Shown here in pieces: positions 34,855 through 43,748 of a stretch of DNA of 57,000 nt (its first letter is position 1; each line of letters opens with the position of its first letter). The stretch is from the NCBI GenBank assembly GCA_017856455.1, contig JAFMEZ010000008.1, positions 1 to 57,000 on the forward strand. Reading direction: 5' to 3'. The DNA comes from Parafilimonas sp. GTDB taxonomy: Bacteria; Bacteroidota; Bacteroidia; Chitinophagales; Chitinophagaceae. Position numbers and translations under genes: made by a program. The notes beneath the pieces are model-generated. The model saw nothing but the letters and a program-made list of their open reading frames with translations, had not been told where the DNA came from and searched no databases.

Positions 34855-36066
34855 CTAGGCTACAGCCTTCTTAACGAGTTCCGCAGCTTCGCTGAGTAAA
34901 ATGGCGCTTTGCACTTTGAGTCCACTTTCATCAATTAATTTTTTTGCCTCAGCAGCATTTGTGCCTTGCAGTCTAACGATGATAGGGATATTGATGTTTC
35001 CTAGGTTTTTGTATGCTTCAATAACACCAGATGCAACCCTGTCACATCTTACAATTCCGCCGAAAATGTTGATCAGAATAGCTTTTACGTTAGGATCTTG
35101 TAATATAATTTTAAAGCCAGCTTCAACTGTTTGAGCATTTGCAGTACCGCCTACATCCAAAAAGTTTGCAGGTTCGCCACCGCTCAACTTAATCATATCC
35201 ATTGTTGCCATCGCCAGACCTGCTCCATTCACCATACAACCTACATTGCCATCAAGCTTAACAAAATTTAAATTGAATTTACCTGCTTCAACTTCAGTAG
35301 GATCCTCTTCAGTGAGGTCACGCATTGCCTGTAAATCTGGGTGTCTTACCAAGGCATTTTCATCCAGATTCATTTTACAGTCAACTGCAATGATTTTATC
35401 ATCTGAAGCTTTAAACAAAGGATTGATTTCAAGCATAGAGCAATCCAATCCAACATATGCATTGTACAGATTGGTTACAAATTTTACCATGTTTTTGAAT
35501 GCATCTCCACTCAAACCAAGATTGAAAGCAATTTTTCTTGCCTGAAAGGGAAGGAGTCCACCTCCAGGATGAACCAACTCTCTAAATATTTTCTCAGGTG
35601 TATCATGGGCCACATCTTCAATGTTCATTCCACCTTCAGTGCTATACATGATTACATTTTGACCTTTTGAACGATCCAATAAGATGGATAGATAGAATTC
35701 CTTTCTTTCAGAAGGACCATCATAATACATGTCTTGTGCAACAAGTATTTTGTTTACTACTTTTCCATTTGGACCTGTTTGGATGGTTACCAATGTTCCC
35801 CCTAAAATTTTCTCAGCGAATTCTTTTATGTCCTCTAAACTCTTTCCTACTTTAACTCCATTGATGCCATTTTCTTTCACCTGGCCTTTCCCTCTACCTC
35901 CCGCGTGAATTTGTGCTTTTACTACAGCGAACTTGCTGCCACTTTTTTCTTTAATGCCATTGTAAGCATTGATTGCTTCATCAACAGTGCTGCATGCAAC
36001 GCCTTCTTGTACAGGTACATTGTATTTTTTCAATAAATCTTTAGCCTGATATTCGTGGAGGTTCAT
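34855..36066 (-). CDS. sucC: Succinate--CoA ligase (ADP-forming) subunit beta
   Basis: A 403-residue ATP-grasp subunit of the TCA-cycle enzyme that interconverts succinyl-CoA and succinate with substrate-level phosphorylation. The N-terminus MNLHEYQAKDLLKKYNVPV and the VKAQIHAGGRGKGQV loop are diagnostic. EINPLF and VNGAGLAMATMD follow, and NIFGGIVRCD is near the C-terminus. The partner sucD is not in this window. It has its own -7 element and lies upstream of the DUF5916 gene. Confidence 0.96.
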   Translation of the reverse strand: MNLHEYQAKDLLKKYNVPVQEGVACSTVDEAINAYNGIKEKSGSKFAVVKAQIHAGGRGKGQVKENGINGVKVGKSLEDIKEFAEKILGGTLVTIQTGPNGKVVNKILVAQDMYYDGPSERKEFYLSILLDRSKGQNVIMYSTEGGMNIEDVAHDTPEKIFRELVHPGGGLLPFQARKIAFNLGLSGDAFKNMVKFVTNLYNAYVGLDCSMLEINPLFKASDDKIIAVDCKMNLDENALVRHPDLQAMRDLTEEDPTEVEAGKFNLNFVKLDGNVGCMVNGAGLAMATMDMIKLSGGEPANFLDVGGTANAQTVEAGFKIILQDPNVKAILINIFGGIVRCDRVASGVIEAYKNLGNINIPIIVRLQGTNAAEAKKLIDESGLKVQSAILLSEAAELVKKAVA

Positions 36067-36084
36067 GGAAAATAAAAATTTTTA

Positions 36085-36092
36085 CAAATATA
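36085..36092 (-). promoter_or_regulatory. Putative -7 element TATATTTG for sucC
   Basis: Perfect TAnnTTTG on the minus strand, 18 bases before the sucC ATG. No clear -33 TTG. Confidence 0.5.
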
Positions 36093-36126
36093 CATTACAG
36101 GCTCTTAACTGAGGACCTTTGGCAAA

Positions 36127-36157
36127 GAAAAAGGGGCAGAAATTCTGCCCCTTTTAT
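36127..36157. terminator. Terminator of the leu-ilv cluster
   Basis: AAGGGGCAG and CTGCCCCTT arms with a five-base loop, with T-rich tails on both strands. It lies about 20 bases past the ilvC stop (minus strand) and before the sucC promoter. Confidence 0.85.
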
Positions 36158-36174
36158 TTAAAACTCATCAAAGA

Positions 36175-37227
36175 TTATTTTGATTGATTTTCAGGTCTTA
36201 AACTTCTAACAGTTTTACCAGCTTGCCACATTTCACTTTCTCTTAGTTCTTTCAATTCAACTTCAAGCTTCTCCCTGTAATCAGGTTGAGAGTTGCTGTC
36301 GATACTACGTTGACTTTCCTTGCCTGTTGCAACGCTGTTATATAGATCATTGAAAACTGGCAATGTTGCATCCCTGAACTTCTTCCACCAATCCAATGCA
36401 CCTCTTTGTGCAGTTGTAGAGCAATTCGCATACATCCAATCCATTCCATTTTCTGCTACCAATGGCATGAGCGACTGGGTCAACTCCTCAACGGTTTCAT
36501 TAAATGCTTCAGATGGAGTGTGTCCTTTTTCGCGCAAGACCTGGTACTGTGCAGCAAAAATTCCCTGGATGGCACCCATCAAAGTTCCTCTTTCACCAGT
36601 CAAATCACTGAATACTTCTTTTTTGAAATCTGTTTCGAATAAATAACCACTGCCGATTGCAATTCCCAATGCAACAACTCTGTCTTTTGCTTTTCCAGTT
36701 GCATCTTGGAATATTGCATAGCTAGAGTTTAGTCCTCTTCCTTGCAAGAACATTCTTCTCAATGAAGTTCCAGAACCTTTTGGCGCTACAAGAAATACAT
36801 CTACATCTGCAGGTGGAATGATGCCAGTTTGTTCTCTGTAAGTGATACCAAATCCATGAGAGAAATATAATGCTTTACCAGGGGTCAAATGTTTTTTTAC
36901 AGTTGGCCACATGGCTATTTGAGCTGCATCACTGAGAAGGTAACAGATGATGGTTCCCTTTTCCAGTGCTTCTTCAATTTCAAATAAAGTTTTACCCGGA
37001 ACAAAACCATCTGCAACAGCTTTATCCCATGATTTTGAATTTTTTCTTTGTCCTACGATTACATTGATTCCATTCTCTTTTTGATTCAATGCCTGACCAG
37101 GTCCCTGAACGCCATAGCCTATTACTGCTACCACTTCATTTTTTAAAGTTTCCTGAGCCTTTGATAATGGGAATTCATCACGTGTCACAACATTCTCTTC
37201 AACTCCGCCGAAATTTAATTTTGCCAT
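36175..37227 (-). CDS. ilvC: Ketol-acid reductoisomerase
   Basis: A 350-residue NADPH-dependent enzyme converting acetolactate to dihydroxyisovalerate (valine/leucine) and acetohydroxybutyrate to the isoleucine precursor. The nucleotide site is VIGYGVQGPG (36-45) with the coenzyme loop GQRKNSKSW. The metal-binding acidic residues lie in the FSDLTGERGTLMG segment and the FNETVEELTQ segment. It is a class I form, last in the cluster, 38 bases after ilvN and followed by a strong terminator. Confidence 0.96.
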   Translation of the reverse strand: MAKLNFGGVEENVVTRDEFPLSKAQETLKNEVVAVIGYGVQGPGQALNQKENGINVIVGQRKNSKSWDKAVADGFVPGKTLFEIEEALEKGTIICYLLSDAAQIAMWPTVKKHLTPGKALYFSHGFGITYREQTGIIPPADVDVFLVAPKGSGTSLRRMFLQGRGLNSSYAIFQDATGKAKDRVVALGIAIGSGYLFETDFKKEVFSDLTGERGTLMGAIQGIFAAQYQVLREKGHTPSEAFNETVEELTQSLMPLVAENGMDWMYANCSTTAQRGALDWWKKFRDATLPVFNDLYNSVATGKESQRSIDSNSQPDYREKLEVELKELRESEMWQAGKTVRSLRPENQSK

Positions 37228-37265
37228 AATTGCTGTTTGTTTTGATTATTGAAAATGATAAATGA

Positions 37266-37853
37266 TTAGTTGTCTAATTCTGCTGCCTTCTCAGCAGTAA
37301 TTTCTTCTGTCAAAATATGTTTAGCTGGTTCAGTTTCTTCAAATTCTTTGAGTTTTTCATGAAAGCCTTTGCTGTCTTTAATAATAGCAACTCTTGCACT
37401 ACGAACAAACTCAATGAGTCCGAATGGCGCCAGTACATTGATGAGCGTATCTGTTTCCTCTCTTTGTCCAGTTGTTTCAAAAATGGTATAGTCTTTTCTG
37501 ATAACAACAGCTCTTGCACCATAGGCTCTTAAAAGTCTCTCAACTTTTGCTTTCTCAGCGATGGTATCCGTTGGTACTTTATACAATGCCAATTCTTGCC
37601 AGATGATTTCTTCATTGGTATTGTAATATGCTTTCAATACATCAACTTGTTTTTCAATCTGACGAACCAATTTTCTTACAACATCTTCGGCTACATTGAT
37701 GACAATTGTAAAACGGTGAATGCCCTCAACTTCAGATGGAGAAGTGTTTAAGCTTTCAACATTTATTTTTCTTCTTGAAAACATAATGGCAATTCTTGTG
37801 AGCAATCCCACCTGGTTTTCTGTGTATATGGTTATTGTGTACTCTTGCTTCAT
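37266..37853 (-). CDS. ilvN: Acetolactate synthase small (regulatory) subunit
   Basis: A 195-residue subunit with an N-terminal ACT domain (EYTITIYTENQVGLLTRIA, then the INVESLN and RFTIVI strands) and a C-terminal ACT-like half with NVLAPFGLIEFVRSARVAI. It stimulates IlvB and confers valine feedback inhibition in characterised systems. Six bases separate it from ilvB, upstream on the same strand. The longer-than-minimal length matches the two-domain IlvH/IlvN type. Confidence 0.95.
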   Translation of the reverse strand: MKQEYTITIYTENQVGLLTRIAIMFSRRKINVESLNTSPSEVEGIHRFTIVINVAEDVVRKLVRQIEKQVDVLKAYYNTNEEIIWQELALYKVPTDTIAEKAKVERLLRAYGARAVVIRKDYTIFETTGQREETDTLINVLAPFGLIEFVRSARVAIIKDSKGFHEKLKEFEETEPAKHILTEEITAEKAAELDN

Positions 37854-37859
37854 CTTAAT

Positions 37860-39596
37860 TTATTTTAAACGTATTTCACTTACTCCGCATCCTTGAGGTA
37901 CCATAGGGAATACATTATTTTCTTTTCCAACAAATACTTCAAGTAGATAGGGACCATTGTGATCGAGCATTTTTTTCAATGCACTGCTAAGATCTTTTCT
38001 CTCTTTGATAGAACTTCCTTCAATTCTATATCCTTTTGCCACGGCTACATAATCAGGACTTTCAATATCAACAAATGAATATCTTTTTTCATGGAACAAT
38101 TGCTGCCATTGTCTTACCATTCCAAGAAACTGATTATTGAGAATGAGTATTTTGACATTAACATTGTTTTGCATGATGGTACCCAACTCTTGAATGGTCA
38201 TTTGAATGCCACCATCTCCAATGATTGCAACAACTGTTCTATCCTTTGCGCCATATTTTGCACCAATTGCAGCGGGCAATGCGAAGCCCATTGTTCCCAA
38301 ACCTCCAGAGGTAACATTGCTCTTGCTTTGGTTGAATTGAGCATATCGACATGCAACCATTTGGTGCTGTCCAACGTCTGTAACAATGATGGCATCCCCT
38401 TTGGTAAGTTGATTCAGCTGATCAATTACTTCACCCATGGTCAAGATATCAGATGTGGGGTGCAATTCATCTTGAATAACAGCTTCATGTTCTTTTTCTG
38501 TACAATCACTAAATTTTTTCAGCCATGCTTCATGTTTTTTAGGTTGGATTAGACTTGTTAAAAGTGGAAGTGTTTCTTTGCAGTCTCCCCAAACAGGAAC
38601 ATCGGCTTTAACATTCTTGTCAACCTCAGATGGATCGATGTCAAGATGAATAACTTTTGCTTGCTTAGCATATTTATCAAGCCTTCCTGTAACCCTGTCA
38701 TCGAAACGCATTCCAATCGCTATCAAAACATCGCATTCGTTGGTTAAAACATTTGGACCATAATTACCATGCATACCCAACATTCCAACATTCAAAGGGT
38801 GATTCGTTGGTAAAGCACTTAAACCAAGAATGGTCCAAGCTGCTGGCAATCCAGCTTTTTCAATAAATGCTTTGAATTCATTTTCTGCCTTACCAAGTAT
38901 TACTCCTTGTCCAAATATCACCAAAGGTCTTTCTGCTTGATTGATCAACGCTGCAGCTTCTGCAACATATTCTTTTCTGACAATTGGTTTTGGTCTATAA
39001 CTCCTGATATGGTTACAGGGTGTATATCCAGTATAGTTGAATTTTTGAATCTGTGCGTTCTTTGAGATATCAATTAAAACCGGACCAGGTCTGCCGCTCT
39101 TAGCAATGTAAAATGCTTTTGCCATGATCTCGGGAATTTCATTGGCATCAGTGATCTGATAGTTCCATTTTGTAACTGGAGTGGTGATATTGATTACATC
39201 AGTTTCCTGAAAAGCATCTGTACCCAATAAGTGAGCAAATACTTGGCCGGTAATACATACCAGTGGAGTAGAATCAATCATTGCATCTGCCAAGCCAGTT
39301 ACCAAGTTGGTAGCACCCGGACCACTTGTTGCAAATACGACACCAGTTCTACCTGATGTTCTCGCATAACCCTGACCTGCATGTATTCCGCCTTGTTCAT
39401 GTCTTACCAATATGTGCTCCAGTTGATCTCTATAATCATACAGTGCATCATATATTGGCATGATCGCGCCACCTGGATATCCGAAAATAGTATCAACACC
39501 TTCTGCAACCAGAGATTTCAATACGGCTTCACTGCCAGAAATTTCAATTGCTTGTTCAGTGATGTTAGGTTTTTTATTCAATATTTTTGTTTCCAT
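37860..39596 (-). CDS. ilvB: Acetolactate synthase large (catalytic) subunit
   Basis: A 578-residue thiamine-diphosphate enzyme making acetolactate and acetohydroxybutyrate. The catalytic glutamate is E67 in LVRHEQGGIHAGQGYAR; the TPP/Mg motif is IGDGGIQMT followed by NN some 25 residues later (ILILNNQFLGM). The FAD-binding middle domain is present (IAIGMRFDDRVTG). It ends with FPMVPQG, typical of biosynthetic enzymes. It lies between ilvD and ilvN with 6-base gaps. Confidence 0.96.
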   Translation of the reverse strand: METKILNKKPNITEQAIEISGSEAVLKSLVAEGVDTIFGYPGGAIMPIYDALYDYRDQLEHILVRHEQGGIHAGQGYARTSGRTGVVFATSGPGATNLVTGLADAMIDSTPLVCITGQVFAHLLGTDAFQETDVINITTPVTKWNYQITDANEIPEIMAKAFYIAKSGRPGPVLIDISKNAQIQKFNYTGYTPCNHIRSYRPKPIVRKEYVAEAAALINQAERPLVIFGQGVILGKAENEFKAFIEKAGLPAAWTILGLSALPTNHPLNVGMLGMHGNYGPNVLTNECDVLIAIGMRFDDRVTGRLDKYAKQAKVIHLDIDPSEVDKNVKADVPVWGDCKETLPLLTSLIQPKKHEAWLKKFSDCTEKEHEAVIQDELHPTSDILTMGEVIDQLNQLTKGDAIIVTDVGQHQMVACRYAQFNQSKSNVTSGGLGTMGFALPAAIGAKYGAKDRTVVAIIGDGGIQMTIQELGTIMQNNVNVKILILNNQFLGMVRQWQQLFHEKRYSFVDIESPDYVAVAKGYRIEGSSIKERKDLSSALKKMLDHNGPYLLEVFVGKENNVFPMVPQGCGVSEIRLK

Positions 39597-39602
39597 ATCC
39601 GT

Positions 39603-41282
39603 TTATTTATCAGTTATACAGCCTTCTGCTGCTGTTGTAACTTGTTTAGCATATTTGTAAAGTATTCCTTTTGTTACTGATAATGTTGGTTTTTGCCAAG
39701 CCTTTTTTCTTTCAGCAAATGTTGCATCATCAATTTTTACATTGATTGTGTTTTTGGTAGCGTCAATTTCAATTGTATCATCATCATTGATAAATGCTAA
39801 CATACCACCTTCAAATGCTTCAGGTGTAATATGCCCAACTACAAATCCATGTGTACCTCCACTAAATCTTCCATCTGTTATCAATGCAACATCTTTTCCG
39901 AGTCCCGCTCCAATGATTGCAGAAGTTGGCTTCAGCATTTCAGGCATGCCTGGAGCGCCTTTTGGACCAACATATCTTATCACTACAACATCACCTTTTT
40001 TTACTCGTCCGCTGCTGATGCCTGTGATCAATTCTTTTTCTCCGTTGAAAACTCTGGCAGGACCAACAAATTTTTCGCCTTCCTTACCACTAATTTTTGC
40101 AACACTGCCACCTTCTGCAATATTTCCATATAAAATTTGAAGATGACCAGTTGCTTTAATTGGTTGTTCAATGGGGAGGATGATTTTTTGTAGCTCAAAG
40201 TCAATCTCCGGAACATTTGCAAGGTTTTCAGCAACCGTTTTTCCAGTGACTGTTAGACAATCACCATGTATCATTCCTTTTTGCATCAAATATTTCATGA
40301 CCATTGGAACGCCACCAACTTTATGAAGGTCTTCCATCAAATATTTTCCACTTGGCTTGAAATCTGCAATTACAGGCACTTTATCACTTACGGCCTGCAC
40401 ATCATCTTGGGTTAGTTTTAGATCAACACTATGTGCCATTGCAATTAAGTGCAATACTGCATTTGTTGATCCACCCAACGCCATGATGATGGTCAAAGCA
40501 TTTTCAAATGCTTTTTTAGTCATGATATCAGATGGCTTAATATCCTTTTCCAACAAAACTCTTATTGCCTTTCCAGCTTCAATACATTCTTTCTTTTTAT
40601 CATCGCTTAATGCTGGATTGGATGATGAGTAGGGTAGACTCATTCCCATTGCTTCAATGGCAGAGGCCATTGTGTTTGCAGTATACATTCCACCACAAGC
40701 GCCTGCACCCGGACAAGAATGCATGACGATGCCTTTGAAGTCAGCTTCATCTAATTGTCCTGCTATCTTTTTACCCAATGCTTCAAATGCAGATACAATG
40801 TTTAAGTCTTCTCCTTTATAGTGACCAGGAGCAATTGTACCTCCATAGACCATTATTGAAGGTCTGTTTAGTCTTCCCATGGCCATAATCGAACCAGGCA
40901 TATTTTTGTCACAACCTGGAACGGTGATCAATCCATCATAATATTGTGCGCCACAAACTGTTTCGATTGAATCTGCAATAACATCTCTACTTACTAAAGA
41001 GTATCTCATTCCATCTGTTCCGTTCGACATTCCATCACTCACACCGATGGTATGAAATGTGAGTCCCACTAAATTATTTTCCCATACACTCTTTTTTATG
41101 ATAGCTGCAAGTTCATTCAAATGCATGTTGCAAGTATTGCCATCGTAACCCATGCTCGCAATACCAACTTGTGCTTTTTGTAAATCATCATCTGTTAATC
41201 CTATGCCATAGAACATGGCCTGCGCTGCAGGTTGTGTAGGATCTAGGGTGATGGTTTTGCTGTATTTGTTCAATTCTGCCAT
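39603..41282 (-). CDS. ilvD: Dihydroxy-acid dehydratase
   Basis: A 559-residue iron-sulfur dehydratase giving 2-oxoisovalerate and 2-oxo-3-methylvalerate. The cluster cysteines are C51 (NTCNMHL), C124 ([11 protein letters not shown]) and C196 ([14 protein letters not shown]), the three-cysteine pattern of the [2Fe-2S] IlvD group. The C-terminal swivelling domain contains [12 protein letters not shown]. It sits between leuB (10-base gap) and ilvB (6-base gap). Confidence 0.97.
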   Translation of the reverse strand: MAELNKYSKTITLDPTQPAAQAMFYGIGLTDDDLQKAQVGIASMGYDGNTCNMHLNELAAIIKKSVWENNLVGLTFHTIGVSDGMSNGTDGMRYSLVSRDVIADSIETVCGAQYYDGLITVPGCDKNMPGSIMAMGRLNRPSIMVYGGTIAPGHYKGEDLNIVSAFEALGKKIAGQLDEADFKGIVMHSCPGAGACGGMYTANTMASAIEAMGMSLPYSSSNPALSDDKKKECIEAGKAIRVLLEKDIKPSDIMTKKAFENALTIIMALGGSTNAVLHLIAMAHSVDLKLTQDDVQAVSDKVPVIADFKPSGKYLMEDLHKVGGVPMVMKYLMQKGMIHGDCLTVTGKTVAENLANVPEIDFELQKIILPIEQPIKATGHLQILYGNIAEGGSVAKISGKEGEKFVGPARVFNGEKELITGISSGRVKKGDVVVIRYVGPKGAPGMPEMLKPTSAIIGAGLGKDVALITDGRFSGGTHGFVVGHITPEAFEGGMLAFINDDDTIEIDATKNTINVKIDDATFAERKKAWQKPTLSVTKGILYKYAKQVTTAAEGCITDK

Positions 41283-41292
41283 GTTATGTTAA

Positions 41293-42414
41293 TTATATGA
41301 TAGTTGATTTTCTGAGTTGAATATTTGCTTTGTGTATTGCATCTTCTACTCTGTTCATGATGAAGTCACAAACCAATTCACCAATGGTGGAGGTGAAATA
41401 AAAATTGATTGGATCGATATCTTTTGTTACAAATGAATTTGATATGGTCCATTCAATTGCAGTTCTAATTTCTGATGCCTCTTGATGCAATCCGAAGTGA
41501 TCTAGCATCATTGCTGCAGATAAAATAGCAGCAGATGGATTAGCAATGTCTTTACCAGCAGCTTGTGGGTATGATCCATGAATAGGTTCAAAAACTGCAG
41601 TTCCATTTCCGATGGATGCAGATGGAAGGAGTCCAAGAGAACCTGCTAATACACTAGCTTCATCACTAAGGATATCACCAAACATATTTTCTGTTAGAAT
41701 AACATCAAACTGTGAAGGATTGATGATTAATTGCATAGCTGCATTGTCAACATACATTTGAAAGACTTCAACATCTGGAAATTCTTTGGCTATTTCATTT
41801 ACAGTTCTTCTCCAGAGTCTTGATGTTTCCAACACATTTGCTTTGTCTACCAGTGTCAGTTTTCTTTTTCTTTCTTCTGCTCTTTTAAATGCAAGTCGGG
41901 CGATGCGAGCAATTTCATCTACATGGTAAGTGCAGGTGTCAAGAGCAGATTTTCCATCTATTGATGTTTCCTTCTTCCCAAAATATATTCCACCGGTCAG
42001 TTCCCTGAATATTTCAATGTCGACATGCTCCAGCAAATTGGACTTGATCGGGGAGAGATGATATAATGTGGGATAGGTTGTAACAGGACGGATATTTGCA
42101 AAGAGTCCGAGTTCTTTTCTAAGTTTCAATAAACCTTGTTCAGGTCTCACTTTAGCATTTGGATCTTGATCATATTTTGGATGACCAACAGCGCCAAACA
42201 ATACTGCATCACTTGCTTTGCAAAGATCCAGGGTGGCTTGAGGCAAAGGTTCACCTGTTTTGTCGATTGCATCAGCGCCCATCAATGCAAACTGATAAGA
42301 GAATTGATGGTTGTATTTTTTTGCGATGGTGTCCAGCACACGAATGGCTTGATTAATAACATCTGGACCGATGCCATCTCCGGGAAGTACTGCTATTTGT
42401 TTTTGTATTCCCAT
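41293..42414 (-). CDS. leuB: 3-isopropylmalate dehydrogenase
   Basis: A 373-residue NAD-dependent decarboxylating dehydrogenase of leucine synthesis. The start AVLPGDGIGPDVI, the substrate-binding KLRKELGLFANIRPV, and the Mg-binding NMFGDILSDEASVL aspartates are all intact, with GSLGLLPSASIG and EPIHGSYP near the nucleotide site. Its ATG follows the leuA TAA with no base between. leuC and leuD (isopropylmalate isomerase) are not in this window. Confidence 0.96.
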   Translation of the reverse strand: MGIQKQIAVLPGDGIGPDVINQAIRVLDTIAKKYNHQFSYQFALMGADAIDKTGEPLPQATLDLCKASDAVLFGAVGHPKYDQDPNAKVRPEQGLLKLRKELGLFANIRPVTTYPTLYHLSPIKSNLLEHVDIEIFRELTGGIYFGKKETSIDGKSALDTCTYHVDEIARIARLAFKRAEERKRKLTLVDKANVLETSRLWRRTVNEIAKEFPDVEVFQMYVDNAAMQLIINPSQFDVILTENMFGDILSDEASVLAGSLGLLPSASIGNGTAVFEPIHGSYPQAAGKDIANPSAAILSAAMMLDHFGLHQEASEIRTAIEWTISNSFVTKDIDPINFYFTSTIGELVCDFIMNRVEDAIHKANIQLRKSTII

Positions 42415-43575
42415 TTATTTTGAACTGATGTGTTGATTGGCCAATATTTGCAATTCTTCATCTCTCACTTCTTTCAATTTGTCGGCCAATTGAAGGAAAT
42501 TTTCATAGAGAACATCTACATCATTTCTGTCGAAATTGTGACCGAGATTTTTTAAGCGATAGGCAAGTGCTGATCTTCCGCTTCTTGCAGTTAACACAAT
42601 TTTTGAAGTTTCTGCACCAACTTCTTCTGGTCTGATGATCTCATACGTTTGCGCATCCTTCAAAAACCCGTCTTGATGTATGCCAGAAGAGTGAGAGAAA
42701 GCATTTGCTCCAACGATTGCCTTGTTGGGTTGAACAGGCATTCTCATTGTATCTGAAACCAAGCGACTGATTGGATTTAATTTTGTTGCATCAATGTCTG
42801 TATAGATGCCAACATATGGATGCTGTTTCATCACCATGACCACTTCTTCCAGAGAAGTGTTACCTGCTCTTTCGCCCAAACCATTGATCGTACATTCAAT
42901 TTGTCTTGCACCATTCATTGCTCCAGCAATTGAATTTGCTGTTGCAAGTCCGAGGTCATTGTGACAATGACAAGACAAAACAGCTTTGTCAACATTCTTT
43001 ACATTGTCGATCAGAAATTTTATTTTCTCTCCGTATTGATGGGGAAGGCAATAGCCAGTAGTATCTGGAATATTAACAGTTGTTGCACCGGCTGCAATAA
43101 CAGCTTCAACAACTTTTGCCAAGTATTCATTTTCTGTTCTTCCTGCATCCTCCGCATAAAACTCAATATTGTCTGTGTATTTGCTTGCCCATTTTACAGC
43201 TTGTACGGCTCTTTCGAGTATTTCTTCTCTGTTGCTGTTGAATTTACTTTTGATATGAGAATCTGATGTTCCAATTCCCGTATGAATTCTTCCGCTCTTG
43301 GCATGCTTTAATGCTTCACCTGCAGCTTCAATATCTTTTTGAACAGCACGACTCAGTGCACAGATTGTGGCGTTTTTAATGATTTTAGATATTTCTGAAA
43401 CGGATTCAAAATCACCAGGACTAGAAATTGGAAATCCAGCTTCAATGATATCTACGCCTAAATCTTCTAATGCGATAGCCAATTCAATTTTTTCCTTTGT
43501 ATTTAGTTTGCAACCCGGCACCTGTTCTCCATCTCTTAATGTAGTGTCAAAAATGAAAATCTTTTCTCCAGTCAT
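42415..43575 (-). CDS. leuA: 2-isopropylmalate synthase, short form without regulatory domain
   Basis: A 386-residue HMGL-type TIM barrel condensing acetyl-CoA with 2-oxoisovalerate. The metal and catalytic residues are in [13 protein letters not shown], and the metal-binding histidines in [29 protein letters not shown] follows. The chain ends about 120-130 residues earlier than classical LeuA proteins, so the C-terminal leucine-binding allosteric domain is absent. Relatives such as homocitrate synthase share the fold, but the leuB/ilv context supports LeuA. It leads the cluster, behind a 173-base palindrome-rich region. Confidence 0.92.
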   Translation of the reverse strand: MTGEKIFIFDTTLRDGEQVPGCKLNTKEKIELAIALEDLGVDIIEAGFPISSPGDFESVSEISKIIKNATICALSRAVQKDIEAAGEALKHAKSGRIHTGIGTSDSHIKSKFNSNREEILERAVQAVKWASKYTDNIEFYAEDAGRTENEYLAKVVEAVIAAGATTVNIPDTTGYCLPHQYGEKIKFLIDNVKNVDKAVLSCHCHNDLGLATANSIAGAMNGARQIECTINGLGERAGNTSLEEVVMVMKQHPYVGIYTDIDATKLNPISRLVSDTMRMPVQPNKAIVGANAFSHSSGIHQDGFLKDAQTYEIIRPEEVGAETSKIVLTARSGRSALAYRLKNLGHNFDRNDVDVLYENFLQLADKLKEVRDEELQILANQHISSK

Positions 43576-43592
43576 ATTTTAATGATTTGAAA

Positions 43593-43629
43593 CTTACACC
43601 TGTAAGTCAGCCGCTTTGGCCTACTTACG
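43593..43629 (-). promoter_or_regulatory. leuA leader with two mutually exclusive hairpins
   Basis: On the leuA mRNA, GTAAGT...GGC/GCC...ACTTAC (43602-43628) can form one hairpin, while CTTACA-CC-TGTAAG (43593-43606) can form another. They share bases 43602-43606, so only one can exist at a time. The second ends 17 bases before the leuA ATG. Perfect arms by eye; energies not computed. Confidence 0.5.
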
Positions 43630-43656
43630 AATTTAACTTTGAAAAATCGATAAAAT

Positions 43657-43726
43657 AACCCAAAATGGGTTGTAATTTACGCTTTGTAAAGCTGGATATT
43701 CATATTTAAACCCTTGATTGACAAGG
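43657..43726. repeat. Further short inverted repeats in the leuA / 43749-gene divergent region
   Basis: AACCCA-AAA-TGGGTT (43657-43671), GCTTT-GT-AAAGC (43681-43692) and CCTTG-ATTGA-CAAGG (43712-43726). Together with the leader hairpins, five inverted repeats occupy a 173-base region. No consensus promoter was found on either strand. Confidence 0.45.
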
Positions 43727-43748
43727 ATTTTGCAGAAAGATAATTACG

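Noticed and set aside
39742-40140. Open 132-codon frame on the plus strand inside ilvD
   Set aside because: It lies entirely opposite a well-conserved gene, has no recognisable family, and its composition is that of an antisense shadow. Similar frames opposite pyk (19241-19693), pfkA (20631-21089), ilvB (38091-38552) and rpoC (48813-49241) were rejected for the same reason.
43677-43703. Eight-codon minus-strand ORF upstream of leuA as a leucine leader peptide
   Set aside because: It contains only one Leu codon and has no promoter or ordered hairpins around it that would make attenuation credible.
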